54,200 bases of DNA, from contig JBBHKE010001227.1 in NCBI GenBank assembly GCA_037447655.1, positions 1 through 54,200 on the forward strand, written 5' to 3'. A program made the translations under genes and the position numbers. Below, one piece after another: positions 53,716 to 54,200 of this stretch (position 1 is its first letter; each line of letters starts with the position of its first letter). The notes below the pieces were generated by a model, which was not told the origin of the DNA, did no database searches, and was given only the letters and a program-made list of their open reading frames with translations. The DNA comes from Zygnema cylindricum. Its lineage: Eukaryota; Streptophyta; Zygnematophyceae; Zygnematales; Zygnemataceae.

Positions 53716-53975
53716 CTGAGACGGAGGGGGGGAGAGAGGGAGAGCGAGGGAAGAGAGCGAGGGAGAGAGAGAGCAGGGAAAAAGAAGCAAAAAATGGAGA
53801 GCAAAGGGAAGGGGGAGGGAGAGGCGGAGGGAGAGGGAGAAGGAGAGGCGGAGAGAGAGGGAGAGGGAGAGGAAGGGGAGGAGAAGAGAGGGAAAGGGAG
53901 AGGGAGGGGAAGAGAGGAGAGGGAGAGGGAGAGGGAGGGGAAGAAAGGAGAGGGAGAGGGAGAGGGTTAGACGGG
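53716..53975 (-). repeat. GA/CT low-complexity tract upstream of the PPR ORF
   Basis: Purine-rich on the plus strand, pyrimidine-rich on the gene strand (CTCTCC/CCCTCT units). On the minus strand two frames remain open through it. One begins at 54006 (MYNIFIKSLFSRLTLSLSLS, transit-like); the other continues into the PPR reading frame. Confidence 0.8.
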
Positions 53976-54200
53976 AGAAAAGGGATTTGATGAAAATGTT
54001 ATACAAAAGAAAATGGGAATCAAAAGAACGAAAAATAATTTAAACTGAAACAGATTTTTGAGCTGAATAAAAACTGGAAAGAAAAAAAAAAAAATCCTCT
54101 CTCCGCACTCTTATCGCTCTCCTCTCGCTCCTCTCCTCCCACTCTATCTCTCCTCTCGTTTCTCCTCTCTCGACTCTCCTCTCTCCCTCTCAACTCTCTC
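53976..54200. other. PPR 5' flank / window end
   Basis: A CTCTCC-rich tract at 54092-54200 and a poly-A run; no further gene recognised. Confidence 0.4.

Noticed and set aside
53584-54006. Independent Leu/Ser/Pro-rich protein upstream of the PPR gene
   Set aside because: Mostly a CT tract in translation. Only its first residues might be a real targeting peptide of the PPR gene, noted as a finding.

Overview
This window looks like nuclear DNA of a green plant in the streptophyte lineage. The gene content points there: a COBRA-like wall protein, a plastid ARASP-type site-2 protease, chlorophyllase, a P-class PPR protein, a plastid-type low-molecular-weight tyrosine phosphatase and a plant-type XRCC4. 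The H4 and H2B genes carry introns, which is unusual for core histones of seed plants. Introns are long and full of repeats. I suspect a charophyte alga (Chara-like) or an early-diverging land plant, but I cannot fix the species from sequence alone.

Layout: 1-246 is the last exon of a histone H4 gene (+). A hAT-like non-autonomous transposon follows (1986-2933). The site-2 protease gene is on the minus strand (8709-3963). A repeat-rich stretch of about 7 kb (9.4-16 kb) holds nested fold-back sequences and TA-flanked terminal-inverted-repeat (TIR) elements. Chlorophyllase lies at 16641-18911 (+). A histone pair follows: H4 (-) and H2B (+), transcribed divergently from a 1-kb shared promoter (21094-23697). 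A 21-bp minisatellite sits at 24.2-24.7 kb. The LMW-PTP gene is on the minus strand (32308-25858). A tandem segmental duplication with three tRNA-Ala(AGC) copies, one of them decayed, covers 32.8-35.4 kb. XRCC4 lies at 37182-41200 (+) and its introns are packed with (TA)n. The COBRA-like gene is on the minus strand (46190-42807), followed by an intergenic repeat block (46.9-51.2 kb). A two-exon PPR gene (53578-51215, -) closes the window.

The genes do not form one pathway; they are ordinary housekeeping and plastid/wall/repair genes. I reconstructed exon structures by matching splice sites and reading phases. They close in frame for all complete genes except COBRA, whose first exon has one extra base (256 bp, 3n+1), and the PPR gene, whose true N-terminus is unresolved.

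The most striking pattern is recurrent tandem duplication of exon edges. In at least four genes (XRCC4, LMW-PTP, COBRA, site-2 protease) and perhaps the PPR gene, the intron next to an exon contains one to seven tandem copies of the exon border with its 5' or 3' splice site. The second theme is a widespread family of short TIR elements flanked by TA (ends like CACCGTGAATCGCTATTAGTG), found in or next to almost every gene here.
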